Shown in pieces: positions 1 through 7,300 of a stretch of DNA of 64,000 nt (within the stretch, counting starts at the first letter, position 1; each line of letters opens with the position of its first letter). Location of the stretch: the NCBI GenBank assembly GCA_050953425.1, contig JBMNMQ010000007.1:62001-126000 (forward strand), given 5' to 3'. Under the pieces are notes generated by a model. The model was not told where the DNA came from and ran no database searches. It worked only from the letters and a program-made list of their open reading frames with translations. The stretch comes from RUG100 sp050953425. GTDB lineage: Bacteria > Bacillota > Clostridia > Peptostreptococcales > Anaerovoracaceae. The position numbers were made by a program, and so were the translations under genes.

Positions 1-1
1 A

Positions 2-448
2 CTGGGCCTCTCCGAGGCGTGGGAAAAGGTCAAGGTCGGCGATGCCGAGATTTCCCCGCGTGATTTCTGCTGCAAGGTCATCCCCAGCCCGGTCGATGCG
101 ACGATGAACATGACCGGCAAGGGCTGCGCCGGCACCTGGGTCACCGGCAAGAAGGACGGCAAGACGCGCAGCGTCTACCTCTATCAGGTGGCGGACAACC
201 AGGAATGCATCAAGAAATACACGACCAACTCCGTCGTGGCGCAGACCGCGGTCAACCCGGTCATCATGATGGAACTGGTCGCCAAGGGCATCTGGAAGCT
301 CGACGGCGTACACGGCCCGGAGAGCTTTGACCCGGATCCGTTCGTCGAGAGACTGGCGAAGTATGACTTCCCGGCCGGTCTGAAGGAAATGGAATCCGAA
401 TACGCCGACGAACTCAACGAGAAGGCGTTTGCGGATGCTCTCAAATAA
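2..448 (+). CDS. Saccharopine dehydrogenase-like protein, C-terminal part (5' end outside window)
   Basis: The open frame runs in from the left edge and ends at a TAA at 446-448, giving the last 148 residues of a longer protein. Lines such as YLYQVADNQECIKKY and TAVNPVIMMELVAKGIW, followed by GPESFDPDPFVERL, resemble the C-terminal catalytic/dimer region of saccharopine dehydrogenase family proteins (LYS9-like, including carboxynorspermidine dehydrogenase). These are NAD(P)-dependent enzymes of lysine or polyamine metabolism. The N-terminal Rossmann fold, which would help separate the two activities, lies outside the window, so only the family is called. An internal ATG at 104 would start inside the conserved domain and is not the real start. 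A strong terminator hairpin follows at 511-543, so this is the last gene of its transcript. Confidence 0.75.
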   Translation: MGLSEAWEKVKVGDAEISPRDFCCKVIPSPVDATMNMTGKGCAGTWVTGKKDGKTRSVYLYQVADNQECIKKYTTNSVVAQTAVNPVIMMELVAKGIWKLDGVHGPESFDPDPFVERLAKYDFPAGLKEMESEYADELNEKAFADALK

Positions 449-510
449 GATCATCATACCGTTCCGAACGGAATATAGTTCCACCTCTCGAACAAGTGAA
501 TAACCACGCG

Positions 511-543
511 ATGCCGGCTCCCTGCGGAGCCGGCATTCGTTTG
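511..543 (+). terminator. Intrinsic terminator after the saccharopine dehydrogenase-like gene
   Basis: An 11-bp perfect stem (511-521 with 526-536, arm ATGCCGGCTCC) has a CTGC loop and is followed by a short T-containing stretch. It lies 63 bp after the stop codon. Confidence 0.8.
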
Positions 544-664
544 CCCGCTGTTCCGTGCCGCGTTCCGCACCGGCGATGACGCCGGTCATGCCGGTGCCGG
601 CTGAGCGATAGAATGGGCCGACGCCGATTGTGCGGGCGAGTGCGGCGGTGCGGCCGGACGGCGG

Positions 665-694
665 TTGCCGCGGCTTTGCGCCCTGTGGTATAAT
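665..694 (+). promoter_or_regulatory. Sigma-70 promoter for the serine hydrolase gene
   Basis: TTGCCG (665-670) and a perfect TATAAT (689-694) are separated by 18 bp. Transcription would start near 701 and give a leader of about 240 nt that includes the 38-bp tandem repeats at 788-922. The rest of the 492-bp gap 449-940 holds only the upstream terminator and GC-rich sequence without a recognisable gene. Confidence 0.6.
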
Positions 695-787
695 CGACGC
701 ACTAAAAAGGCGGCTGACGGACGACAGCAGGCCGGCGGTCGGCCGCTCGAAAACGCGCGACGGCCGCGGCAGGGCAGCCGACCCGCC

Positions 788-922
788 GGACAATGCGAAA
801 GCGGCGAAAGGCCGGCGGCCTGCAGGACAATGCGAAAGCGGCGAAAGGCAGACCGGCCCGCCGGACAATGCGAAAGCGGCGAAAGGCAGACCGGCCCGCC
901 GGACAATGCGAAAGCGGCGAAA
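788..922 (+). repeat. Four direct copies of a 22-bp core, period 37-38 bp
   Basis: The core GGACAATGCGAAAGCGGCGA plus AA begins at 788, 825, 863 and 901. Between copies 2-4 the linker is also conserved, so the true unit is about 38 bp. The last copy runs directly into the ribosome-binding site of the serine hydrolase gene. Each core contains an ATG followed by basic codons, but none has a ribosome site, so these are not treated as genes. Confidence 0.85.
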
Positions 923-940
923 AAAGGAGAGCAGCGGAAA

Positions 941-2029
941 ATGGGAACAGCGATGACGAACAAAGCCAGAGATCGTGCCCTGCAGCACTATCTCGAGGAG
1001 GCACTCTATTACTACGATCTGCCGGGACTGCAGGCGGCTCTGGAGATGGACGGCTATTACTGGAGCGGGGCGGCCGGCTTTCGCAGCGTGGAGACGCGGG
1101 AAGCGCTGCGCACCGATCACGTCTTTCACATGGCCAGCGTTGCCAAGCTCTTTACCTCGACGGCGGTTCTGCTGCTGGCTGAGGACGGCAGGCTGTCGCC
1201 GGAGGACCGCCTCGTCGACCTGCTGCCCTGGATCGGCATCGACGATCCCCGGCGCGGGGAAATCCGGCTGCAGAATCTGCTGACGCATACGGCCGGCATC
1301 GGCGACGTGGATGATTACCACTGGCAGCAGCCGCGATTTGATGAGGAAGCGCTGCGGGAGTACTGCCGCTCCCCGGAGGTGGCTGCTTCGCACCTGAAGT
1401 GGAGCCCCGGCGAGAACAAGTTCTCCTACAGCAATATCGCCTATGAGATCCTCGGCTGTCTGGTCGCCGAGGTCAGCGGCATGCCCTTTGAGACCTTTAT
1501 CGAACAGCGCATTCTGCGCCCGCTGGGCATGGAGCGGACATCGTTTCTGACGTTCCGGCGGCCGGCCTCGGAACTGGCCTGCCCGCACTTCAAGGACCGC
1601 AGCAAGCACATGCAGCTGCTGCCGTACTATCCCTACAACCGCGAACACGGTCCCAGCTCCACCCTGACTTCCACCGTCAGCGACATGCGGATCTGGGCGC
1701 AGGCGCATCTCCGGCACCGTCTTCTGCCGGCGCGGGCTTATGAAAAAATCTGGCACGCTCATACGACGGTGCCCAACAACGGTGAAGGCATGGGACTGGG
1801 GTGGTTTCTGCGCGAACAGAACGGGTACCGGCTGATGGGGCACGAAGGCAGCGATGACGGCTTTCGCTCCAGCTTCTGGCTCTGTCCGCAGCGCCACGGT
1901 TTTATCGCCGTCATGGCCAACCTCTCCGGCGCGCCGGTCAAGCGCATCAACCGGCAGCTCTTTGACCGCTTCTGCGCCATGGAGGACGGCGGTGCGGCAG
2001 GCGAAAACGGCGGGCGCACCGATTGCTGA
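941..2029 (+). CDS. Beta-lactamase-fold serine hydrolase (class C / PBP-like esterase family)
   Basis: This 362-residue protein has the three signature elements of the beta-lactamase PF00144 family: S66-V-A-K69 (nucleophile and general base), Y163-S-N165, and H301-E-G303 in place of KTG. Such proteins hydrolyse esters, D-amino-acid peptides or small amides, and few are true beta-lactamases. There is no N-terminal hydrophobic segment, so it should be cytoplasmic. The start is ATG 941, 11 nt after AGGAG (925-929). The same frame is open to 665, but that stretch is the tandem-repeat leader and is probably not translated. It ends 14 bp before the convergent unknown gene. The substrate cannot be told from sequence. 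Confidence 0.82.
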   Translation: MGTAMTNKARDRALQHYLEEALYYYDLPGLQAALEMDGYYWSGAAGFRSVETREALRTDHVFHMASVAKLFTSTAVLLLAEDGRLSPEDRLVDLLPWIGIDDPRRGEIRLQNLLTHTAGIGDVDDYHWQQPRFDEEALREYCRSPEVAASHLKWSPGENKFSYSNIAYEILGCLVAEVSGMPFETFIEQRILRPLGMERTSFLTFRRPASELACPHFKDRSKHMQLLPYYPYNREHGPSSTLTSTVSDMRIWAQAHLRHRLLPARAYEKIWHAHTTVPNNGEGMGLGWFLREQNGYRLMGHEGSDDGFRSSFWLCPQRHGFIAVMANLSGAPVKRINRQLFDRFCAMEDGGAAGENGGRTDC

Positions 2030-2043
2030 GCCGCCGGCGGCCC

Positions 2044-3210
2044 CTATTCGTCGTCGCTCTGGATGTCGTGGAGAAAATCGTCGAAATCTTCGTAGTCGCT
2101 CTGAATAAAGTCGTAGAGAACCGGTTCCTTGAATTCATATTTGGCAACCGGCACCAGGCAGGAGCCGAACGAACTCCGCTGCAGGCTCTGCTCCAGGGAG
2201 TGGATGTGATGCAGGTCGTAGGAAGCCACGAGACACTGCCCGTAGTTGGTGATGTAGTATAGGCCGTAGACGTCCTCGTTGAGAAAGTAAATGCGGCGGT
2301 TGACGTGGCTGTTGCTGCTGTTGAACGTCATGAACAGGCGCCCGTTTTCGTAGACGCTGGTCATCGAATGATAGCTCAGCTCCAGATCCACCTGCTCGAC
2401 GTCGGTACAGTCGGAGGACATCTCGTAAATGGTTACGAATTCCGGGCGTGCCAGCTGCATGGCGGCCTCCCGGGAACTGACCGGGAACTCGGAGAGACAT
2501 TCAAACGCGCTGATGCCTCTGTCGCTCAGGCGCAGGCGGCTGGTCACGATGTGATAATGATTGCCGCACTCCAGCAGTGATTCGCAGAGAAACGCGCCGT
2601 CCCTGATATCGATGGTGTTGCGGCACAGCGTGGCCGGAGGCAGCTGCACGCAGTCGACCGGAACGTGACCGTCGGTCAGAAAAGCGGCGGCACGGGCATC
2701 GTGGCCGAAGCAGCGCATGAGAAAATAGTTGATGCGCTGATAGGGATGGGAAACGTCACCGCAGATGCGCGCAAAGAGATCCTCGGATTCCTCGTCGCTG
2801 AGCTGCACTTCCGGGTGCAGGAGGAATGTGTATTCCCGCTGCAGCGGCGGCAGCGGCAGATGATGCTGCCGGTTAAAGCGGACGTAGTGCTGGACGACGG
2901 CTGCCGCCTCTCTTTCGGACAGCGCGATATTGCTGCCGCCGAGGCAGCCGATCATCGAATTGCTGATGGCGTCCAGCGCCGTGAAATCGGAATCCCACAC
3001 GCTGCGGTACGATTCGAGTCCGTATTCCTCGCAATCGAGATAGAAAAACTGATGCAGATCGTCCACATCGGGCGAATCGAGCACGGTCCAGTGGATATGC
3101 AGTCCCATCGCGCCCATCAGCCGGGTATCGGTGATGGAAGCGGATTCGAACCTTTTGCGGCACTGCTCTCTGGGGAGCATGCCTCCCTTGATCAGTTTAA
3201 AGCTCTGCAT
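2044..3210 (-). CDS. Unknown protein, 388 residues, leaderless mRNA predicted
   Basis: I do not recognise the family. It is soluble, rich in His, Tyr and acidic residues, with no signal peptide or membrane segment. The C-terminus is very acidic (SDYEDFDDFLHDIQSDDE). Several passages read like alternating beta-strands (for example RIYFLNEDVYGLYYITNYG). The start is chosen as ATG at 3210, beginning MQSFKLIKGG. A TTG at 3225 in frame would lie inside the promoter and is rejected. There is no ribosome site upstream of 3210, but a near-consensus promoter puts the transcript start at or next to the ATG. It is convergent with the serine hydrolase and divergent from the aldehyde dehydrogenase gene. 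Confidence 0.7.
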   Translation of the reverse strand: MQSFKLIKGGMLPREQCRKRFESASITDTRLMGAMGLHIHWTVLDSPDVDDLHQFFYLDCEEYGLESYRSVWDSDFTALDAISNSMIGCLGGSNIALSEREAAAVVQHYVRFNRQHHLPLPPLQREYTFLLHPEVQLSDEESEDLFARICGDVSHPYQRINYFLMRCFGHDARAAAFLTDGHVPVDCVQLPPATLCRNTIDIRDGAFLCESLLECGNHYHIVTSRLRLSDRGISAFECLSEFPVSSREAAMQLARPEFVTIYEMSSDCTDVEQVDLELSYHSMTSVYENGRLFMTFNSSNSHVNRRIYFLNEDVYGLYYITNYGQCLVASYDLHHIHSLEQSLQRSSFGSCLVPVAKYEFKEPVLYDFIQSDYEDFDDFLHDIQSDDE

Positions 3211-3216
3211 GTTATG

Positions 3217-3245
3217 AGTATACAATGGAGACCCGCGAAATTCAA
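3217..3245 (-). promoter_or_regulatory. Sigma-70 promoter placing the transcript start at the ATG of the unknown gene
   Basis: Read on the - strand: TTGAAT (3245-3240), 17 bp, TATACT (3222-3217), then six bases and the ATG (3210-3208). A start site about 7 nt after the -10 box falls on the start codon, so the mRNA should be leaderless. Confidence 0.7.
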
Positions 3246-3265
3246 GCGCGGTCTGTCTTCGTTCC

Positions 3266-3293
3266 TTGTATTTGCCGACGCATTCGGTATAAT
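3266..3293 (+). promoter_or_regulatory. Promoter for the aldehyde dehydrogenase gene
   Basis: TTGTAT (3266-3271), 16 bp, TATAAT (3288-3293). It lies back to back with the promoter of the divergent unknown gene. Confidence 0.6.
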
Positions 3294-3376
3294 GAATTTA
3301 AATGGATTTACAGCCGCCGCCGCAGCCGGGCCGCGCCGGCGGCACATCGAACCGCAGAGAAAGAACGAGGGAACCC

Positions 3377-4765
3377 ATGGAAGACAGCAAGCAGATTCAG
3401 GAGGAAAGCCGGCGTTATCTGGAACCGTATTTTCAGCGTGCCCGCGCGGCACAGCAGGCCTTTGAGCAATACAGTCAGGAGCAGGTCGACAAAGCGGTGC
3501 AGGCCATCGCCAAAGTGGTCTATGAGAACGCTGCGCCGCTGGCGGAGATGGCCGTCGCCGAAACCGGCATGGGCAATGTGCCCGACAAGACCTCCAAGAA
3601 CCGCACCAAGGCCAGCATCATCTGGAATCACCTGCGCGGCCGCAAGAGCCGCGGCATTCTGGAACGCAACGAGAAGACGGGCATCACCACGATCGCCAAG
3701 CCGATGGGCGTGGTGGCGGCCATTACCCCCTGCACCAACCCGATTGTGACGCCGATGAGCAATTCCATGTTTGCGCTCAAGTGCGGCAACGCGATCATCA
3801 TTTCTCCGCACCATCGTTCGGTGCGGTGCAGCGCGCACACGGTGGAGATGATGAACACGGCGCTGGATCGGCTCGGCATGCCGCCGCATCTGATTCAGGT
3901 TCTCGACCGGCACAGCCGCGAGAACACCAGGCAGCTGCTGGCCGGCGCCGATGTCGTGGTGGCAACCGGCGGCGCGGGGCTGGTCAAGGCGGCGTACAGC
4001 AGCGGCCGCCCGGCCCTCGGTGTCGGCGCCGGCAATGTGCAGTGCATCATCGACGAGGGGTACGACATCCGCGAAGCGGTGCCCAAGATCATCGCCGGCC
4101 GCACCTTCGATTACGGCATTATCTGCTCCGGCGAACAGAGCGTGGTCTGCCCCGAGGCGGAGTACGAAGCGATACTGGAGGAATTCGAGCGCAACGGGGC
4201 TTATCTGGTGCGCTGCCAGGAGGAAATCCATCGCCTGGAGAGCGCACTCTTTGAAGACGGCAAACCCAACCGTCATTCGGTCGGACAGAGCCCGCAGGCG
4301 ATCGCCGATCTGGCCGGCATCGAAATCCCCGCCGACACGCGCATTCTCGTCGTCGAAGCCGGTGACCGCGGCGGCGTCGGCCTGCTGGGCAGAGAGAAAA
4401 TGGCGCCGGTGATCGCGGCTTATCACTATCACGACTTTGCCGAGGGCGTGCAGATCTGCGCCGACAATCTCGAGGTTGAGGGCAAGGGTCACAGCGTGAT
4501 CATCCATTCCGACAACCGCAGGCACATCGAGTACGCCGGCGAGCAGCTCTGCGCCAGCCGCTTTGTCGTCAATCAGATCGGCGCCAGCAGCGCCGGCGGC
4601 AGCTTCTACAACGGCCTCGCTCCAACCAATACGCTCGGCTGCGGCTCCTGGGGGCACAACAGCATCAGCGAGAATCTCGACTACAAGCACCTGATGAATG
4701 TCTCCCGCATTGCCTATTATATGCCCGACAACGAAGTGCCGTCGGAAGCCGAACTCTGGGGCTGA
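3377..4765 (+). CDS. CoA-acylating aldehyde dehydrogenase (EutE/PduP/AdhE N-domain type)
   Basis: This 462-residue enzyme should oxidise acetaldehyde or another short aldehyde to its acyl-CoA with NAD+, or run in reverse during fermentation. Typical motifs are ITPCTNPIVTPMSN, the glycine-rich VATGGAGLVKAAYSSGRPA followed by GVGAGN, and the active-site C250 in ICSGEQS. The length matches stand-alone acylating dehydrogenases; no alcohol dehydrogenase domain is attached. Start ATG 3377 has GAGGGA just upstream. An in-frame ATG at 3302 lies 8 nt after the -10 box and would add 25 Pro/Arg-rich residues as a leaderless start. I prefer 3377 because the extra stretch looks like leader, but this is not certain. 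No microcompartment genes are near. Confidence 0.9.
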   Translation: MEDSKQIQEESRRYLEPYFQRARAAQQAFEQYSQEQVDKAVQAIAKVVYENAAPLAEMAVAETGMGNVPDKTSKNRTKASIIWNHLRGRKSRGILERNEKTGITTIAKPMGVVAAITPCTNPIVTPMSNSMFALKCGNAIIISPHHRSVRCSAHTVEMMNTALDRLGMPPHLIQVLDRHSRENTRQLLAGADVVVATGGAGLVKAAYSSGRPALGVGAGNVQCIIDEGYDIREAVPKIIAGRTFDYGIICSGEQSVVCPEAEYEAILEEFERNGAYLVRCQEEIHRLESALFEDGKPNRHSVGQSPQAIADLAGIEIPADTRILVVEAGDRGGVGLLGREKMAPVIAAYHYHDFAEGVQICADNLEVEGKGHSVIIHSDNRRHIEYAGEQLCASRFVVNQIGASSAGGSFYNGLAPTNTLGCGSWGHNSISENLDYKHLMNVSRIAYYMPDNEVPSEAELWG

Positions 4766-4850
4766 GCGCACGGACAGCACATCGACGGAGTACGGGCGGC
4801 GCCCCGGCGGCGCACGGACAGCGCCCCGGCGGCGCCCCGGCAGCGGGCCG
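4766..4850 (+). repeat. Imperfect GC-rich direct repeat just after the aldehyde dehydrogenase stop
   Basis: The block GCGCACGGACAGC occurs immediately after the stop codon and again about 44 bp downstream, mixed with several CCCCGGCGGCGC runs. It is one of several short intergenic repeats in the window. Confidence 0.5.
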
Positions 4851-4882
4851 AAGCGAGACAAAAGAAAAGCGGACGAAAACAC

Positions 4883-4916
4883 GGAGGGAGCCGAATGCAG
4901 GAGGCTCTCTCCTTTA
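4883..4916 (+). terminator. Terminator-like hairpin after the aldehyde dehydrogenase gene
   Basis: GGAGGGAGCC (4883-4892) pairs with GGCTCTCTCC (4903-4912), one mismatch, followed by TTTA. Confidence 0.65.
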
Positions 4917-5014
4917 CTATGCACTCCTGCGCGGTCTGCGCCGCCCCCCCCCGGACTCTCGGTGCGGATTGCTTCCGCGCCGCCGCGCATAAATTGCAAA
5001 AATCGAAAAAACGG

Positions 5015-5043
5015 TTGACAAGGAGGAGGGGTCGTTCTATAAT
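5015..5043 (+). promoter_or_regulatory. Consensus sigma-70 promoter of the molybdenum-cofactor operon
   Basis: TTGACA (5015-5020), 17 bp, TATAAT (5038-5043), a perfect match. Transcription from about 5050 gives a leader of roughly 245 nt before the first gene, long enough for leader-based control. An AT-rich interrupted inverted repeat (ACATTAT at 5050 with ATAATGT ending near 5081) sits at the transcript start. Confidence 0.85.
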
Positions 5044-5133
5044 GCAATTAGACATTATTTTTACACAAAAATAAAGATAATGTGAAGCTGAAATCGATAG
5101 CTTGGTTTCTGAAGATATGATACGTTACTGCAG

Positions 5134-5167
5134 AACGTGTGCCGGTTGTCTCAGGCACACGTTTTGT
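5134..5167 (+). terminator. Candidate leader terminator in the molybdenum-cofactor operon
   Basis: AACGTGTGCC (5134-5143) pairs perfectly with GGCACACGTT (5154-5163), with a 10-nt loop, and is followed by TTGTGTT. It lies about 85 nt after the predicted transcript start and 130 nt before the first gene, as expected of an attenuator. Confidence 0.55.
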
Positions 5168-5170
5168 GTT

Positions 5171-5286
5171 ACACTATGAAGAGCCGGGCTATGCTCGGGA
5201 GGAAACAACGGGCTGCCGCCTTTCCGGAGCATCGGTGCGGCAGCGTGCACCACTGCATGGCAGCATAACAAGAGCAAGAGAGGTGT
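5171..5286 (+). ncRNA. Structured leader, candidate molybdenum-cofactor (Moco) riboswitch-like element
   Basis: The element is closed by ACAC (5171-5174) and GTGT (5283-5286). Inside are a six-pair hairpin (5184-5189 with 5193-5198) and an eight-pair hairpin (5212-5219 with 5237-5244, with an inner CCG/CGG). Known Moco riboswitch RNAs begin with ACACU then AGCC and end with AGGUGU; this leader has the same outer features (ACACT, AGCC, AGGTGT) and precedes molybdopterin genes. I could not align the inner conserved positions, so the family call is tentative. It overlaps the ribosome site of the first gene. Confidence 0.4.
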
Positions 5287-5296
5287 GCTGAATAGT

Positions 5297-6328
5297 ATGA
5301 AAGAAATCAACACCGTAGATGCGGTCGGACATGTCCTCTGCCACGACATGACGCGGATCATCCCCGGCGTGAGCAAGGACGCCGCGTTCCGCAAGGGACA
5401 TATCGTGACCGAGGAAGATATCCCGATCCTTTTGTCGATGGGCAAAGAGCATCTTTATGTCTGGGAAAAGGATGAATCCATGTACCATGAGGACGAGGCG
5501 GCGGAAATCCTCTGGGAAATCTGCGCCGGTCCCTATACCAGCCGCGGAGAAGTCAAGGAAGGCAAGGTCGAGCTCTTTGCCGACACCGACGGGCTGTTTG
5601 AAATCAACCGCGTGCGCCTGGATCGCGTCAATGCGCTGGGCGAGATGATGATCGCCGCGCGCAACGATCACGTGCCGGTGAAAAAAGGCGACAAGCTGGC
5701 CGGCACCAGGGTGATCCCGCTGGTGATCGAAAAAGAAAAGATGGAGCGGGCCCGCGCGGAAGCCGGGCCGGAACCGCTCCTGAGGGTGCGCCCGTTCCGC
5801 CACTGCCGGGTCGGCATCGTCGTCACCGGCAGCGAAGTGTTTTCGGGGCGGATCGAGGATCAGTTCGGACCGGCGATCGAGCGCAAGATGGCCGACTATG
5901 ATACCGAAGTGCTCGGCAGGGAGATCGTCGGCGACGATCCGGCGGAAATCGCCGCCCATATCCAGGGCTTTCTGCGCCGCGGCGCCGATCTGATCTGCTG
6001 CACCGGCGGCATGAGCGTGGATCCGGATGATACGACGCCCAGCGCCATTCGCGCCAGCGGCGCCGAGATCGTGACCTACGGCGCACCGGTGCTGCCCGGG
6101 GCCATGTTTCTGCTGGCTTACACAGATCAGGACGTGCCGATCATGGGGCTTCCCGGCTGCGTGATGTATTCCCGGCGCACCATCTTCGATCTGGTGCTGC
6201 CGCGGGTCATGTGCGGCGACCGTCTCAGCCGCGCCGAACTCGCGCGTCTGGGCAGCGGCGGCCTGTGTCTCGACTGCAAGGTCTGTACCTGGCCCAACTG
6301 CGGCTTCGGAAAGGGTGGTGCGCTGTGA
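5297..6328 (+). CDS. Molybdopterin-binding protein with C-terminal cysteine cluster
   Basis: This 343-residue protein has a MoCF_biosynth (MogA/MoeA/CinA-type) molybdopterin-binding domain in its second half: RVGIVVTGSEVF, then CCTGGMSVDPDDT (T236-G-G238) and MGLPGCVMY. The N-terminal half (about 1-160) carries a conserved extension seen in proteins encoded with molybdenum hydroxylase genes. The tail holds C324-x2-C327-x2-C330-x4-C335, which could hold a metal or Fe-S cluster. The role is inferred to be molybdenum-cofactor handling for a hydroxylase. Start ATG 5297 follows AGAGAGG; a GTG at 5285 is too close to that site. It overlaps the next gene by 4 bp, so the two are coupled. No molybdoenzyme gene lies in the window. 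Confidence 0.8.
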   Translation: MKEINTVDAVGHVLCHDMTRIIPGVSKDAAFRKGHIVTEEDIPILLSMGKEHLYVWEKDESMYHEDEAAEILWEICAGPYTSRGEVKEGKVELFADTDGLFEINRVRLDRVNALGEMMIAARNDHVPVKKGDKLAGTRVIPLVIEKEKMERARAEAGPEPLLRVRPFRHCRVGIVVTGSEVFSGRIEDQFGPAIERKMADYDTEVLGREIVGDDPAEIAAHIQGFLRRGADLICCTGGMSVDPDDTTPSAIRASGAEIVTYGAPVLPGAMFLLAYTDQDVPIMGLPGCVMYSRRTIFDLVLPRVMCGDRLSRAELARLGSGGLCLDCKVCTWPNCGFGKGGAL

Positions 6329-7239
6329 AATACGACATCGGCGCCGTCGTACTGGCGGCAGGCAAAAATCAGATTTCCAATATCCCGATGCTGCGGCAGG
6401 AACTCGATACGCTGCGCGAAGCGGACGTCCATCTGGTGGCAGTGGTGACCGGCTACGATCAGGAGACCGTGCGTCACCAGCTGGTGCACCGCAAAACCCT
6501 GTTCGTGGAAAACTCCGATTATGCCGAGACCGGCATGCTGGAATCCGTCAAGCTGGGGCTGCAAAAGCTGCAGGGAGAGTGCGAACGGGTCATCATCGTG
6601 CCCGCCGACATTCCTTCGTTTCATGTGGAGACCGTCCATCAGGTCACCGCGACCGACGGACAGCTGGTGATTCCTACTTTTGAAGGACAGCGCGGTCATC
6701 CGATCTGCCTGGATATGCGCTGCGCGGACATTGTCTGTGCGTATCAGGGCGAGCGGGGCATGCGCGGCCTGATCGACAGCGGTCAGCTGCAGATCGTGGA
6801 GACCGAGGTGGATGACCCGGGCATCCTGATGGAAGCGGACAGCCTCAGCGCCTATAAGGAGACGGTGCAGTACCGCGAGGAAAAGCTGCAGGCGACGCCG
6901 CTGCAGGCCAGCGTGGAGGTCGGCATTGCCCGTCAGGAAGTGTTCTTCGGCGAAGGCCTGGCCCAGCTGCTCGAAGAGATCGAAAACTGCCATTCTCTCA
7001 ACCAGTCCTGCAAGAATCTCAACGTCTCCTACAGCCACGGCTGGAAGAGCATCAAGCGTGCGGAAAAGCAGCTCTGCTATCCGCTGATTGAAAAGCAGAC
7101 CGGCGGCCGCCGCGGGGGCGGCTCCGGGCTGACGCAGGAAGGCGTGGAACTGGTGCGGCGCTATCGGAAGATGCAGAAGCAGATCCGCCGCTATGCGCAG
7201 AAGGCGTATCGGCGCATCTTTGAACCGGAGGAGAAATAG
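6325..7239 (+). CDS. MocA-like nucleotidyltransferase fused to a ModE-like DNA-binding domain
   Basis: A 304-residue fusion. Residues 1-190 are a MobA/MocA-type NTP transferase fold, with the loop LAAGKNQ (10-16) and a conserved PADIPSF; such domains add CMP or a similar nucleotide to molybdopterin. Residues about 205-300 look like the winged-helix N-domain of ModE: LLEEIENCHSLNQSCKNLN, then SYSHGWKSIKRAEKQL and GGSGLTQEG. The usual transferase LAAGxSxRMG is degenerate (GKNQISN), so catalysis may be altered. The start is GTG 6325 in a GTGA overlap with the upstream stop. The fusion suggests a sensor-regulator that couples cofactor state to transcription; that is inference. Confidence 0.78.
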   Translation: MKYDIGAVVLAAGKNQISNIPMLRQELDTLREADVHLVAVVTGYDQETVRHQLVHRKTLFVENSDYAETGMLESVKLGLQKLQGECERVIIVPADIPSFHVETVHQVTATDGQLVIPTFEGQRGHPICLDMRCADIVCAYQGERGMRGLIDSGQLQIVETEVDDPGILMEADSLSAYKETVQYREEKLQATPLQASVEVGIARQEVFFGEGLAQLLEEIENCHSLNQSCKNLNVSYSHGWKSIKRAEKQLCYPLIEKQTGGRRGGGSGLTQEGVELVRRYRKMQKQIRRYAQKAYRRIFEPEEK

Positions 7240-7277
7240 GGCGCAGGTACCCCATGCGGGGCACAGACAAGCCCATG

Positions 7278-7300
7278 CGGGGCACCTGTGCCCCGTTTTA
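7278..7300. terminator. Terminator between the MocA/ModE-like and EcsC genes
   Basis: CGGGGC (7278-7283) pairs with GCCCCG (7290-7295), extended by CAC/GTG, followed by TTTTA. The block CCCATGCGGGGCAC is directly repeated (near 7252 and 7272), so one repeat arm forms this stem. It sits between convergent genes and may serve both. Confidence 0.7.

Noticed and set aside
788..922. Possible CRISPR array from regularly spaced 22-bp cores
   Set aside because: The linkers between copies are themselves repeated, so there are no unique spacers; it is a plain tandem repeat.
665..940. N-terminal extension of the serine hydrolase to 665
   Set aside because: It overlaps the -35/-10 promoter and the tandem repeats, and gives an Arg/Lys/Gly-rich stretch foreign to the family; ATG 941 has a proper ribosome site.
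3308..5047. 579-codon open frame on the - strand opposite the aldehyde dehydrogenase gene
   Set aside because: It is antisense to a clear enzyme gene, has no ribosome site and a composition typical of GC-rich shadow frames.
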